Shown one piece after another: positions 6,321 through 12,782 of a DNA stretch of 12,782 nt (position 1 is the stretch's first letter; the number at the start of each line of letters is the position of its first letter). Made by a program: the position numbers and the translations under genes. The DNA is from Ramlibacter sp. GTDB taxonomy: Bacteria; Pseudomonadota; Gammaproteobacteria; Burkholderiales; Burkholderiaceae_C. Under the pieces are notes generated by a model. It was given only the letters and a program-made list of their open reading frames with translations, ran no database searches and was not told the origin of the DNA. Location: contig JAJNBO010000037.1 of the NCBI GenBank assembly GCA_021156245.1, positions 1-12,782 of the forward strand, read 5' to 3'.

Positions 6321-6770
6321 ATGCCTCCCCGCCGCCCCGCCGCCGACGAAGCCTTGCTGCTCGACAACCAGCTCTGCTTCGCCCTGTACTCGGCGTCGCT
6401 GGCCATGACCAAGCTGTACAAGCCGCTGCTCGACGAGCTCGGCCTCACCTACCCGCAGTACCTCGTCATGCTCGTGTTGTGGGAAGGCGATGGCCTGATG
6501 GTCTCCGAGCTGGGCCAGCGCCTGTTCCTCGACTCCGGCACCCTGACCCCCTTGCTCAAGCGGCTGGAAGCCGCGGGCCTGGTCAGCCGCATGCGCGACG
6601 TCGCCGACGAGCGCCGCGTGCATGTGCACCTCACGCCCGCCGGCCGCAAGCTGAAGCTGCGTGCCGCGAAGGTGCCTGCGTGCGTGCTGGCAGCCAGCCA
6701 GTGCTCCATCCCTGAACTGCTGCAACTCACCGCGCAGGTGCGCGAGCTGCGCGAGCGGCTCGCCGCCTGA
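6321..6770 (+). CDS. ohrR: OhrR, MarR-family organic peroxide sensor/repressor
   Basis: The 149-residue protein is a typical MarR-family winged helix. C19 in NQLCFALY matches the peroxide-sensing cysteine of OhrR (Cys15 in Bacillus, Cys22 in Xanthomonas). Further cysteines at C121 and C128 suggest the two-Cys type, where oxidation forms a disulfide. Recognition helix and wing lie near residues 63-105 (LFLDSGTLTPLLKRLEAAGLV, DERRVHVHLTPAG). As a repressor it should leave DNA when organic hydroperoxides oxidise C19, releasing ohr 46 nt downstream and probably its own gene. I chose ATG 6321; a TTG at 6285 is in frame but lies inside the promoter. Confidence 0.93.
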   Translation: MPPRRPAADEALLLDNQLCFALYSASLAMTKLYKPLLDELGLTYPQYLVMLVLWEGDGLMVSELGQRLFLDSGTLTPLLKRLEAAGLVSRMRDVADERRVHVHLTPAGRKLKLRAAKVPACVLAASQCSIPELLQLTAQVRELRERLAA

Positions 6771-6805
6771 TCTCCTCCCCCACCGCTTCGCCAGAAGCAT
6801 CCACC

Positions 6806-6810
6806 AGGAA
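6806..6810 (+). promoter_or_regulatory. Ribosome binding site of ohr
   Basis: AGGAA lies 6 nt before the ATG at 6817 and decides that start over longer in-frame readings that run back into ohrR. Confidence 0.7.
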
Positions 6811-6816
6811 AGAACC

Positions 6817-7233
<417 letters not shown>

Positions 7234-7244
7234 TCGGACGCGGC

Positions 7245-7250
7245 GACAAT
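7245..7250 (+). promoter_or_regulatory. -10-like element just before srkA
   Basis: GACAAT ends 5 nt before the ATG at 7256. There is no good -35 and no Shine-Dalgarno sequence. It may give a leaderless srkA message in addition to read-through from ohr. Confidence 0.3.
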
Positions 7251-7255
7251 GCCGC

Positions 7256-8260
7256 ATGACCGATGCCCGCCACCCCTATGAAACCCTCACGCCGGACGTC
7301 GTGCTCGACGCGCTGGCGTCGGTGGGCCTCCACGGTGACGGGCGGCTGCTCGGCCTGAGCTCGTACGAAAACCGCGTCTACCAGGTCCACCTGGAAGACG
7401 CCTTCGACGGCTCCGCCATCGTCGTGGCCAAGTTCTATCGCCCCGCACGTTGGAGCGAGCGGCAAATCCTGGAAGAGCATGCGTTCGCTGCGGAGCTGCT
7501 GCAGGCAGAGGTGCCGGCCGTGGCGCCGCTTGCGCCGCAAGGCGCCACGCTCCACCAGCACGCGGGCTTCCTCTTCAGCGTGTCGCCGCGCCGCGGTGGC
7601 CGCAGCCCCGAACTCGACGACGCCGAAGTGCTGGAGTGGATCGGCCGCTACCTCGCGCGCTTGCACGGCGTCGGGGCGCGTAAGCCGTTCGAAAGCCGGC
7701 CTGCCCTCGATGTCGCCACGTTCGGTGAAGAGCCGCGCGACTGGCTGGCTCGGAACGACGCGATTCCCCTCGACGTGCAGGGCGACTGGCAGCGCGCGTG
7801 CGAACTCGCCCTGGTGCAGATCCGCTCGGCGTTCGCCTCGGCGCAGGAAGCCGGCGTGCGCATGCTTCGGCTGCATGGCGACTGCCATCCCGGCAACATC
7901 CTCTGGACCCCCGACGCCGGACCGCACTTCGTGGACCTGGACGACGCGCGCACCGGCCCCGCGGTGCAGGACTTGTGGATGCTGGTTTCGGGGGAACGTT
8001 CGCAGCGCCAGCGGCAACTCGGCGCACTGGTCGACGGCTACGAGCAGATGCGCGAATTCGACCGCGCGGAGCTGGCCTTGATCGAGCCGCTGCGCACCTT
8101 GCGCCTCATCCACTACAGCGCCTGGCTGGCGCGCCGCTGGGACGACCCGGCCTTCCCGCGGGCCTTCCCCTGGTTCGGCAGCTCCGACTACTGGAAGGGC
8201 CAGGTCGTGATGCTGGAGGAGCAGATGGAGGCGATGGAAGAGCCTCCGGTCGTGGTCTGA
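7256..8260 (+). CDS. srkA: SrkA (RdoA/YihE)-like stress response kinase
   Basis: The 334-residue protein matches the length of E. coli SrkA, an aminoglycoside phosphotransferase-fold Ser/Thr kinase. The N-lobe has SSYENRVYQV (residues 35-44) and a likely ATP-binding lysine K59 in VAKFYRP. The catalytic loop is HGDCHPGNILW with D209 and N214. The metal-binding segment is HFVDLDDARTGP with D227 or D229. SrkA in E. coli helps cells survive oxidative and other stress and counters death linked to MazF. The gene starts 22 nt after ohr, which places it in the peroxide-response block. ATG 7256 gives the start expected for the family; the frame is open further upstream but only into ohr. Confidence 0.9.
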   Translation: MTDARHPYETLTPDVVLDALASVGLHGDGRLLGLSSYENRVYQVHLEDAFDGSAIVVAKFYRPARWSERQILEEHAFAAELLQAEVPAVAPLAPQGATLHQHAGFLFSVSPRRGGRSPELDDAEVLEWIGRYLARLHGVGARKPFESRPALDVATFGEEPRDWLARNDAIPLDVQGDWQRACELALVQIRSAFASAQEAGVRMLRLHGDCHPGNILWTPDAGPHFVDLDDARTGPAVQDLWMLVSGERSQRQRQLGALVDGYEQMREFDRAELALIEPLRTLRLIHYSAWLARRWDDPAFPRAFPWFGSSDYWKGQVVMLEEQMEAMEEPPVVV

Positions 8261-8296
8261 CGCGCGAAACCGGTTCGGCTGCGCGCTCACCCCCGG

Positions 8297-9172
8297 CTAG
8301 CGGAAAGCGTTCTCGATCGTGCCGATGCCGGCGATCTCGATGCGCACCACGTCACCGCGCACCAGGTATTTCGGCGGCTTGTAGCCGATGCCCACGCCGG
8401 CGGGCGTGCCGGTGGCGATCAGGTCGCCGGGATACAGCGTGATCCCGGCGGAGATGCATTCGATCAGCGTCGGGATGTCGAAGATGAAGTCCTTGGTGTT
8501 GGCATCCTGGCGCAGCTCGCCGTTGACCCAGCACTTCACGTCCGTGTTCTGTCCATCGACCTCGTCGGCCGTCACCAGCCACGGACCCATCGGGCAGAAC
8601 GTGTCGAACGACTTGCCCAGCAGCCACTGCGAGTGCTTGCCCTGCCAGTCGCGCGCCGTCACGTCGTTGATGATCGTGTAGCCCCACACGTGCTTCATCG
8701 CATCCGCGGCCTTGATGCCCTTGCCACCCTTGCCGATGACGACCGTCAGCTCCGCCTCGTAGTCGATGGCGGTGGAAACTTCGGCGGGGAACAGGACCGG
8801 GTCCGTCGGCCCGGTCACCGACTCCGGCACCTTGGAGAAGATGATCGGCGCCGACGGAATGTCGCCGCCGGACTTGGCGCTGGAGTCGAAGCCGCTGCCG
8901 GCGAATTCCTTCGCGTGCGCGTGGTAGTTCTTGCCCACGCAGAAGACGTTGCGGCGCGGACGCGGGACCGGTGCGGTGAGCTTCACCTGGTCCAGCGCGA
9001 TCGGCTTGCCGACGGCCGGCAGCGACCGGCCCGCGGCTTGCGCTTCGACGATCGGCAGCGCTCCGAGCGCCAGCTCGGCCGCCGACAGCTGGAACGGCTC
9101 GACGTTGCGGCCGTCGGCGCAAACGCGGCCGACGCCGGGCTGGCCGTTGTGGATGTACGCAGCTACTCTCAT
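8297..9172 (-). CDS. Fumarylacetoacetate hydrolase (FAH) family protein
   Basis: The 291-residue protein belongs to the FAH fold family. Metal ligands are visible as E139 and E141 in IDYEAEL and D170 in NDVTARDWQ. Other conserved stretches are CVGKNYHAHAKE (78-89), GKSFDTFCPMGPWL (186-199) and TGTPAGVGIG (254-263). Members cleave C-C bonds or hydrolyse acylpyruvates and related acids with Mg2+ or Mn2+; this short type is often misnamed ureidoglycolate lyase or maleylpyruvate-type hydrolase. The frame opens further, to 9223, but ATG 9172 gives the standard start MRVAAYIHNG and leaves room for the promoter. It is divergent from a Bug receptor, a common pairing in Burkholderiales, so it may process the carboxylate bound by that receptor. 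That link is inference. Confidence 0.9.
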   Translation of the reverse strand: MRVAAYIHNGQPGVGRVCADGRNVEPFQLSAAELALGALPIVEAQAAGRSLPAVGKPIALDQVKLTAPVPRPRRNVFCVGKNYHAHAKEFAGSGFDSSAKSGGDIPSAPIIFSKVPESVTGPTDPVLFPAEVSTAIDYEAELTVVIGKGGKGIKAADAMKHVWGYTIINDVTARDWQGKHSQWLLGKSFDTFCPMGPWLVTADEVDGQNTDVKCWVNGELRQDANTKDFIFDIPTLIECISAGITLYPGDLIATGTPAGVGIGYKPPKYLVRGDVVRIEIAGIGTIENAFR

Positions 9173-9205
9173 GGGGAAAACTCTCTTTCGCACCGACCTT
9201 GGCGC

Positions 9206-9234
9206 TCTATAGCATGCTAACAAAACGAATCCAA
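9206..9234 (-). promoter_or_regulatory. Possible promoter of the FAH-family gene
   Basis: On the minus strand TTGGAT (9229-9234) and TATAGA (9206-9211) are separated by exactly 17 nt. They match consensus in 3 of 6 and 4 of 6 positions. The predicted start near 9199 leaves a leader of about 27 nt. Confidence 0.4.
9210..9219. promoter_or_regulatory. Perfect 10-bp palindrome in the divergent control region
   Basis: TAGCATGCTA reads the same on both strands. It lies in the 74-nt gap between the divergent FAH and Bug genes and overlaps the likely FAH -10, so it could be an operator serving both. No adjacent regulator gene indicates which protein would bind. Confidence 0.35.
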
Positions 9235-9238
9235 GGAG
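9233..9238 (+). promoter_or_regulatory. Ribosome binding site of the first Bug receptor gene
   Basis: AAGGAG stands 8 nt before ATG 9247 and 11 nt before ATG 9250. It supports 9247 and rules out the in-frame TTG at 9199. Confidence 0.75.
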
Positions 9239-9246
9239 TTTCCCCC

Positions 9247-10212
9247 ATGATGCGCCGCTTCCTCATCGCCGCCGGCCTGTGCGCCGCGGCCGGCCTTGCC
9301 GCCGCGCAAGGCGCCTATCCCACCAAGCCGATCACCATGATCGTGCCCTTCCCGCCCGGCGGCCTGGCCGACGTGGTGGGCCGCCCCGTGGCCGAGTCCC
9401 TGAGCAAGGACCTCGGGCAGCCGGTCGTGATCGAGAACAAGGGCGGCGCGGGCGGTGGCATCGGCATGGCCCAGGCTGCCAAGGCGCAGCCGGACGGCTA
9501 CACCATCCTGATGGCGCTGTCCTCGTACAGCGTGCTGCCGGAGGCGGACACGCTGTTGGGCCGGCCGCAGATGTACGCGTACAACTCACTGCGACCCATC
9601 GCGCGCTTCACCGCCGACCCCACCGTGCTGGCCGTGCGCGCCGATGCGCCGTGGAAAACGGTCAAGGACTTCGTCGAAGATGCCAAGAAGCGCCCCGGCG
9701 CGATCAACTTCGGCTCCTCCGGGAACTACGGCACCATGCACGTACCGATGGAGATCCTCAAGCAGGTGACTGGCACGCGCATGACGCACATCCCGTACAC
9801 CGGCGCCGGTCCCGCGGTGATCGCGCTGCTGGGCGGGCAAGTCGACGCACTCTCCACCGGCCCGGCCACGGTGCTGCAGCACGTCAAGGCGGGGAAGATC
9901 CGCGTACTGGGGCACTGGGGCAACGGCAAGCTCGAATCCATGCCCGATGTGCCATCGCTCAAGCAGGCCGGCTACGACGCCGAGTACGCGCAGTGGTCCG
10001 GCCTGTTCGTGCCGGCCGGAACGCCGGAGCCCGTGGTGCAACGCCTGCGCGCCGCCGCCCGCCATGCCGCCAACGACCCCAAGGTGAAGGAAGTGATCCT
10101 CGGCGCCGGCAGCCCCGTGCTCTACCAGGACACGCCGGACTTCGAGAAGTACGTGGCGGGCGACGTGCAGCGCATGTCGGACGTGGTCAAGAAGATCGGC
10201 AAAGTCCAATAA
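9247..10212 (+). CDS. Bug-family tripartite tricarboxylate transporter substrate-binding protein
   Basis: The 321-residue protein has a clear signal peptide: basic start MMRRF, a hydrophobic core, and a likely cut after A20 (LAAA|QGAYP). The mature protein starts with the family hallmark YPTKPITMIVPFPPGG and continues with ENKGGAGGG, DGYTILMA, GAINFGSSG, THIPYTGAGPAV and LLGGQVDAL. The conserved W-x-G-x-F-x-P-A-G-T-P segment is present at residues 251-261. Bug proteins are periplasmic receptors for carboxylates and similar solutes that feed a TctAB-type transporter. No tctA or tctB gene is here, so this is an orphan receptor, as is usual in Burkholderiales. The second Bug gene follows 13 nt after the stop. 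Confidence 0.92.
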   Translation: MMRRFLIAAGLCAAAGLAAAQGAYPTKPITMIVPFPPGGLADVVGRPVAESLSKDLGQPVVIENKGGAGGGIGMAQAAKAQPDGYTILMALSSYSVLPEADTLLGRPQMYAYNSLRPIARFTADPTVLAVRADAPWKTVKDFVEDAKKRPGAINFGSSGNYGTMHVPMEILKQVTGTRMTHIPYTGAGPAVIALLGGQVDALSTGPATVLQHVKAGKIRVLGHWGNGKLESMPDVPSLKQAGYDAEYAQWSGLFVPAGTPEPVVQRLRAAARHAANDPKVKEVILGAGSPVLYQDTPDFEKYVAGDVQRMSDVVKKIGKVQ

Positions 10213-10215
10213 CCT

Positions 10216-10219
10216 GGAG
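10216..10219 (+). promoter_or_regulatory. Ribosome binding site of the second Bug receptor gene
   Basis: GGAG stands 6 nt before ATG 10226. Confidence 0.65.
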
Positions 10220-10225
10220 CCCGAC

Positions 10226-11134
10226 ATGAAGCGTCAGCAGATCCTGCGTTGGTTTGCCGCCGGCGCCTGTGCGGCCGGCCTGTTGCAGGCCCTCCCGGCC
10301 GCCGCGCAAGCGTGGCCGAGCCGGCCGATCCGCATCGTCGTGCCGTTCGCGGCTGGCGGGTCCGCCGACGTGTACGCGCGCTTCCTGGCGCAGCGCCTGC
10401 CCGACCAGCTCGGGCAACCCGTGGTGGTGGAGAACCGGCCGGGTGCCGGTGCCGTGATCGGAACAGAGTTCGTCGCCAAGGCCGCGGCCGACGGCTACAC
10501 GCTGCTGCTGATGTCGAACACGCACACGGTGAACGAAACGCTGGTGCCGAACAAGCCCTATCACCTGACGCGCGACTTCGTGGCCGTGGCGCCGATCAAC
10601 TACGCGGACCTGATCTTCGTCGCGCATCCCACGGTGGCGGCGAGCAACGTGCGCGAGCTCATCAAGCTGGGCAAGGAACGGCCCGGCAAGTTGAACTACG
10701 CGTCGTCCGGCACGGGCACGCCGTACCACATGGCCGGCGAACTGTTCAAGGCGATGTCGGGCGTGTACCTCGTGCACATTCCGTACAAGGGCAGCTCGGG
10801 CGCCCGCACCGACGTCATCGGCGGACAGGTCGACCTGATGTTCGACGCCGTCACGACGATGGTCGAACAGGTGAAGGCCGGCAAGGTGAAGGCGATCGCC
10901 ACCACCGGCAAGCAGCGCTCCGTCGTGCTGCCCGACGTGCCGACCGTGCACGAGTCCACGCGGCTGAATGAAGCGATCACGAAGATCACGAGCCAGCAGG
11001 AAGTGCAGCAGGGCTGGGCGCGGCAGGGCGCGACGGCGATGGTGATGAACCCCACGGCCTTCGAGAAGTACCTGCAGGACGACATCGCCAAGTGGGAGAA
11101 GCTGATCAAGTCCGCCAACATCAAGCCCGAGTGA
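10226..11134 (+). CDS. Bug-family substrate-binding protein with an internal gap
   Basis: The 302-residue protein has a signal peptide with a likely cut after A27 (PAAA|QAWP) or A29. Family marks are WPSRPIRIVVPFAAGG, ENRPGAGAVIG, DGYTLLLMSNT, YASSGTGTPYHMAGE, VHIPYKGSSGA and DVIGGQVDLMFD. It is about 20 residues shorter than usual. Between LPDVPTV and FEKY it has 37 residues where the upstream Bug protein has 60, and the conserved glycine-rich W-x-G...PAGTP segment is missing after residue 244 (near position 10957). The reading frame is intact, so this is an in-frame loss of about 69 nt, not a frameshift. It may be a tolerated variant or a damaged receptor. The stop overlaps the next ATG (TGATG). 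Confidence 0.87.
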   Translation: MKRQQILRWFAAGACAAGLLQALPAAAQAWPSRPIRIVVPFAAGGSADVYARFLAQRLPDQLGQPVVVENRPGAGAVIGTEFVAKAAADGYTLLLMSNTHTVNETLVPNKPYHLTRDFVAVAPINYADLIFVAHPTVAASNVRELIKLGKERPGKLNYASSGTGTPYHMAGELFKAMSGVYLVHIPYKGSSGARTDVIGGQVDLMFDAVTTMVEQVKAGKVKAIATTGKQRSVVLPDVPTVHESTRLNEAITKITSQQEVQQGWARQGATAMVMNPTAFEKYLQDDIAKWEKLIKSANIKPE

Positions 11135-11829
11135 TGGCAAAAACGCTGGACATCCTGAGCGGGGGCGCGGCACAGGGCCTCGTGGGCCGGGTGCAGGCCG
11201 ATTTCGAACGGACGCACGATTGCCGCATCGCGGGAACCTTCGGCGCGGTCGGGCTCATGAAAGAGAAGCTGGTCGCGGGCGACCCGTGCGACGTGCTGGT
11301 CCTGAGCGATGCGTTGATCAAGGGACTGGTGGCCGAAGGCCGGGCGGATGCGTCGAGCGTGCGGCCGATCGGCGGCGTGAAGACCGGCATCGCGCTCAAG
11401 CAGGGCCGCCAAGCCGTCCCCGTGCGCAACGTCGATGAACTACGCGCGTTGCTCGAATCCGCCCCCGCCATCTACTTCCCCGATCCGGTCAAGGCCACGG
11501 CGGGCATCCACTTCCTGAAAGTCCTGCAGGCCCTCGGCCTCGCGGGCGACCCGAGCCGCCTGCGCACCTTTCCGAACGGCGCGACCGCGATGGCGGCGCT
11601 CGCCCAGGCCCCCGAAGCCGACGCGGTGGGCTGCACGCAGGTCACAGAGATCCTGATCACCGAAGGCGTGCAGCTCACGGGCCTGCTGCCCGCGCCGCAC
11701 GAACTCACCACGATCTACACCGCGGCGGTGGCAAGCGACGCGCGCGAGCCGGAACTCGCGCGCGCCTTGATCGCGGAGCTCTCCTCACCCGAGGCGCTGC
11801 AGGTGCGCCGCGCGTGCGGCTTCGAGTGA
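11134..11829 (+). CDS. ModA-like type 2 periplasmic-binding-fold protein, no signal peptide
   Basis: The 231-residue protein resembles the molybdate-binding (ModA/SBP family 11) fold: LDILSGGAAQGLVGRVQADF at the start, FGAVGLMKEKLVAGDPCDVL, and DPVKATAGIHFLKVLQALG in the second lobe. Such genes are often annotated as molybdate-binding, but the specificity is not evident and no modB or modC is near. From ATG 11134 there is no signal peptide; extension to GTG 11092 adds only a polar stretch inside the Bug gene. The protein should therefore stay in the cytoplasm unless exported otherwise. The start overlaps the Bug stop by 1 nt, so the two are coupled. The stop abuts the stop of htpG on the other strand. 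Confidence 0.78.
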   Translation: MAKTLDILSGGAAQGLVGRVQADFERTHDCRIAGTFGAVGLMKEKLVAGDPCDVLVLSDALIKGLVAEGRADASSVRPIGGVKTGIALKQGRQAVPVRNVDELRALLESAPAIYFPDPVKATAGIHFLKVLQALGLAGDPSRLRTFPNGATAMAALAQAPEADAVGCTQVTEILITEGVQLTGLLPAPHELTTIYTAAVASDAREPELARALIAELSSPEALQVRRACGFE

Positions 11830-12782
11830 CTACGCCAGCAGCGCGTTGACCCGTTTCACGTAGGCCGCCGGGTCTTCCGGCATCCCGCCTTCGGCCAGCA
11901 GCGCCTGGTCGAACAGGATGTGCGCCAGGTCGTGGAAATTGGGCGACGCGTCGAGTTTCTGCACCAATGGGTGGCTGGCGTTCACTTCGAGTACCGGCTT
12001 CACTTCTGGCGCCTTCTGCCCCGCCTGCTTGAGGAGGCGGGCCAGCTGCAGGCTGACGCCGCCTTCGGTGACCACCAGGCAAGCCGGTGAATCGACCAGG
12101 CGCGTGGTGACGCGAACATCCTCCGCCTTGTCCTTCAACGCTTCCTTCAGCCGCGCGAGCACCGGCTTGAAGGCTTCCGCGGCTTCCTCGGCCGCCTTCT
12201 TCTCGGACTCGTCCTGCAGCTTGCCCAGGTCCACCTGGCCCTTGGCCACCGACTGCAGCGGCGTGCCCTCGAACTCCTGCAGGTAGTTCAGGGCCCACTC
12301 GTCGACCCGGTCCGTCATGAACAGCACCTCGAGCCCCTTCTTGCGGAAGATCTCGAGCTGCGGGCTGTTCGCCGCGGCGGCCCGCGTGTCGCCCGTGATG
12401 TAGTAGATGGCCTCCTGGCCTTCCTTCATCCGCGCCTTGTAGTCCGCCAGCGAGACCGTCACGGCGTCGCTGGAGGTCGAGGCGAACCGCAACAGCTTGG
12501 CGATGCGCTCGCGGTTGGTGAAGTCTTCTCCCAGGCCTTCCTTCAGGACCGCGCCGAACTCGCCATAGAAGCCGGCGAACTTCGCCTTGTCTTCCTCGCT
12601 CGCGCCTTCTTCCTTCTCCGCCTTGGCCAGGTCTTCCAGCATGGACAGCACGCGACGCGTGTTGCCTTCGCGGATCGCCTTCACGTCGCGGCTTTCCTGC
12701 AGCAGTTCGCGGCTGACGTTCAGCGGCAGGTCCGCGGAGTCGACCACGCCTTTCACGAAGCGCAGGTACGAGGGCAGCAGCG
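11830..12782 (-). CDS. htpG: HtpG (Hsp90) chaperone, C-terminal half, truncated by window edge
   Basis: The last 316 codons and the TAG stop are present; the N-terminal ATPase domain lies beyond the right edge. The visible part begins [20 protein letters not shown] and includes NVSRELLQ, part of the Hsp90 middle-domain signature; V (GTG at 12754-12756) is internal, not a start. [46 protein letters not shown] and the dimerisation region (from about 200 residues before the end) follow. No eukaryotic MEEVD tail is present, as expected for a bacterial protein. HtpG is a cytosolic ATP-dependent folding chaperone of the heat-shock response. Its promoter is not in the window. Confidence 0.95.
   Translation of the reverse strand, partial: LLPSYLRFVKGVVDSADLPLNVSRELLQESRDVKAIREGNTRRVLSMLEDLAKAEKEEGASEEDKAKFAGFYGEFGAVLKEGLGEDFTNRERIAKLLRFASTSSDAVTVSLADYKARMKEGQEAIYYITGDTRAAAANSPQLEIFRKKGLEVLFMTDRVDEWALNYLQEFEGTPLQSVAKGQVDLGKLQDESEKKAAEEAAEAFKPVLARLKEALKDKAEDVRVTTRLVDSPACLVVTEGGVSLQLARLLKQAGQKAPEVKPVLEVNASHPLVQKLDASPNFHDLAHILFDQALLAEGGMPEDPAAYVKRVNALLA

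Noticed and set aside
11134..11829. Part of a molybdate uptake operon
   Set aside because: No modB, modC or modE nearby and no signal peptide; the resemblance is to the fold only.

Overview
The window is GC-rich, densely packed bacterial DNA. It most likely comes from a soil or water betaproteobacterium of the order Burkholderiales, probably Comamonadaceae (for example near Ramlibacter or Variovorax). That placement is inference from gene content: two orphan Bug-type receptors of the tripartite tricarboxylate family, a NodI/NodJ-type ABC exporter outside a nodulation locus, an ohrR-ohr pair, and a dispersed CGTCATCCCCGCG-type palindromic repeat. I see no rRNA, tRNA, CRISPR array, insertion sequence or prophage gene.

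Layout, left to right. (1) 1-2721, plus strand: the 3' end of a NodI-type ATPase, a NodJ-type permease, a small flavin split-barrel protein, and a 447-residue protein joining a split barrel, a GAF domain and a C-terminal winged-helix-like domain. The junctions are 1 nt, 6 nt and a 4-nt overlap, so this is almost certainly one operon. (2) 2813-5312, minus strand: a GMC flavoprotein oxidoreductase followed by a hemerythrin-like protein. Four imperfect 11-bp tandem repeats centred on CTTAAG lie between them. (3) 5387-6196, plus strand: a crotonase-family protein, divergent from the GMC gene. (4) 6198-8260, plus strand: a 77-bp palindromic repeat, then ohrR, ohr and srkA, a peroxide and stress defence block. 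The ohrR promoter is clear and overlaps a palindromic candidate operator. (5) 8297-9172, minus strand: a fumarylacetoacetate hydrolase-family enzyme. It is divergent from a plus-strand run (9247-11829) of two Bug receptors and a ModA-like binding protein with no signal peptide. (6) 11830 to the right edge, minus strand: the C-terminal half of HtpG (Hsp90), whose stop codon directly abuts that of the ModA-like gene.

How the genes may work together. OhrR senses organic peroxides, Ohr destroys them, and SrkA is a kinase linked to survival of oxidative stress. The GMC oxidase or dehydrogenase, crotonase, FAH enzyme and Bug receptors look like parts of carboxylate or lipid catabolism, but no single pathway can be assembled. 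The least ordinary items are the PNPOx-GAF-winged-helix fusion encoded with an exporter, the 11-bp repeat array before the hemerythrin gene, the second Bug receptor lacking about 23 conserved residues, and the ModA-like protein without an export signal.
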